41,435 nucleotides of DNA from Acidobacteriota bacterium (GTDB lineage Bacteria; Acidobacteriota; Terriglobia; Acidiferrales; UBA7541): NCBI GenBank assembly GCA_003223255.1, contig QHYJ01000093.1, positions 1-41,435 on the forward strand, in the 5' to 3' direction. Positions 41,053 to 41,435 of the stretch are shown here, in pieces. The notes below the pieces were generated by a model that was given only the letters and a program-made list of their open reading frames with translations, ran no database searches and was not told where the DNA came from. Position 1 is the first letter of the stretch; every line of letters starts with the position of its first letter. The position numbers and the translations under genes are program-made.

Positions 41053-41435
41053 TCGAGCAGCCCTGGCAGGGTAGGGCCAAGGTTGAAAGTCCAAGGCTGA
41101 AGAGTTGAGAAAAGCGCGGTGTGGGCTGGTGCTTCGTGGTTTAGGGAATCGACATGTCGGGAGACAGCAAGGCGGGTATTAAGTCGTCCGGTATTAAGCA
41201 GGGAACGGTTAGGATGGAGGGTGGAGCGGTGGCGGGCTCAACGGGACGAGCTGGGCCAACCAAGAGCAGAATTCCCACGTTTTCAAAAACCAAAGGGTGT
41301 GGCTACTTTTTGGCAACGAGCTTCCGCCTTGCACTTGGGCGATGAAGGCATCCTTGCTCAAAAGCAGGCTGGCCCACACGCGCTTCTGCTCCGGCCGGTG
41401 ACAGCGTTTGGTTGGGTGAGGTTTAGAGGACTCGG
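41053..41435. other. window end, no recognised gene
   Basis: The last 383 bases contain a repeated gtattaag element (about 41177-41203) and short open frames that look non-coding. On the minus strand a frame is open from the right edge for about 50 codons (HRPEQKRVWASLLLSKDAFI), but I cannot assign it to a family; the gene, if real, starts beyond the window. Confidence 0.4.

Noticed and set aside
41154-41345. Short plus-strand frame at the window end
   Set aside because: Gly/Ser/Thr-rich low-complexity peptide with no recognisable family and no clear ribosome-binding site.

Overview
The window is a compact, GC-rich bacterial chromosome segment that looks like Acidobacteriota (Terriglobia-like). 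I infer this from family content and gene order rather than from a database match: DUF177-rpmF-plsX-fabD-fabG-acpP-fabF, etfB-etfA-etf-QO, ispE-prs-rplY-pth-rpsF-rpsR-rplI, dnaB-alr and ispD-ispF, together with DUF374, FecR-like, TPR and LprI-like proteins. Most of it is core metabolism and translation. No prophage, CRISPR array, rRNA or convincing tRNA was seen.

Layout. 1-0.7 kb: the end of an IS607-family element (serine recombinase reading towards TnpB), minus strand. 0.8-2.0 kb: a small secreted protein and a TonB C-terminal fragment. 2.0-8.4 kb: an endonuclease III-like protein, then DUF177, L32 and the fatty-acid/phospholipid cluster. 8.5-12.6 kb: electron-transfer flavoprotein genes with a cupin and ETF:quinone oxidoreductase. 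12.7-17.8 kb: FecR-like protein, DUF374 acyltransferase, DUF2784, an HtrA-type protease, coaE and a broken folD. 18.2-20.4 kb: a small hypothetical gene and an arsR-arsM-arsC arsenic methylation/reduction operon. 20.5-32.1 kb: a TPR protein, ispE, prs, L25, pth, S6, S18, L9, a frame-disrupted macro-domain gene, dnaB and alr. 32.1-41.4 kb: LprI-like protein, ispD-ispF, a free-standing GluRS anticodon-binding-like domain, rlmB, apt, acylphosphatase, a secreted protein, a HAD phosphatase, a PilZ protein and a DMT-family transporter.

Functional themes. PlsX, FabD, FabG, ACP and FabF form the fatty-acid initiation and elongation set. EtfAB plus ETF-QO would carry electrons from acyl-CoA or similar dehydrogenases to the quinone pool. 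IspD, IspE and IspF are three steps of the MEP isoprenoid pathway, placed at two sites. The ars operon combines a repressor, an arsenite methyltransferase and a thioredoxin-type arsenate reductase, with no efflux pump beside them.

The most striking signal is the number of otherwise well-conserved genes with broken or reduced reading frames. folD lacks its NADP-binding loop and shifts frame. fabG lacks its nucleotide-binding N terminus. A macro-domain gene has two compensating 1-nt shifts. A FecR-like gene and an LprI-like gene each have the signal peptide out of frame with the body. Either this replicon is decaying or the assembly carries indel errors; raw reads would decide. Other items of interest are an endonuclease III homologue without the catalytic residues, an orphan GluRS C-terminal domain, an S18 protein with long tails at both ends, and a family of intergenic hairpin repeats.
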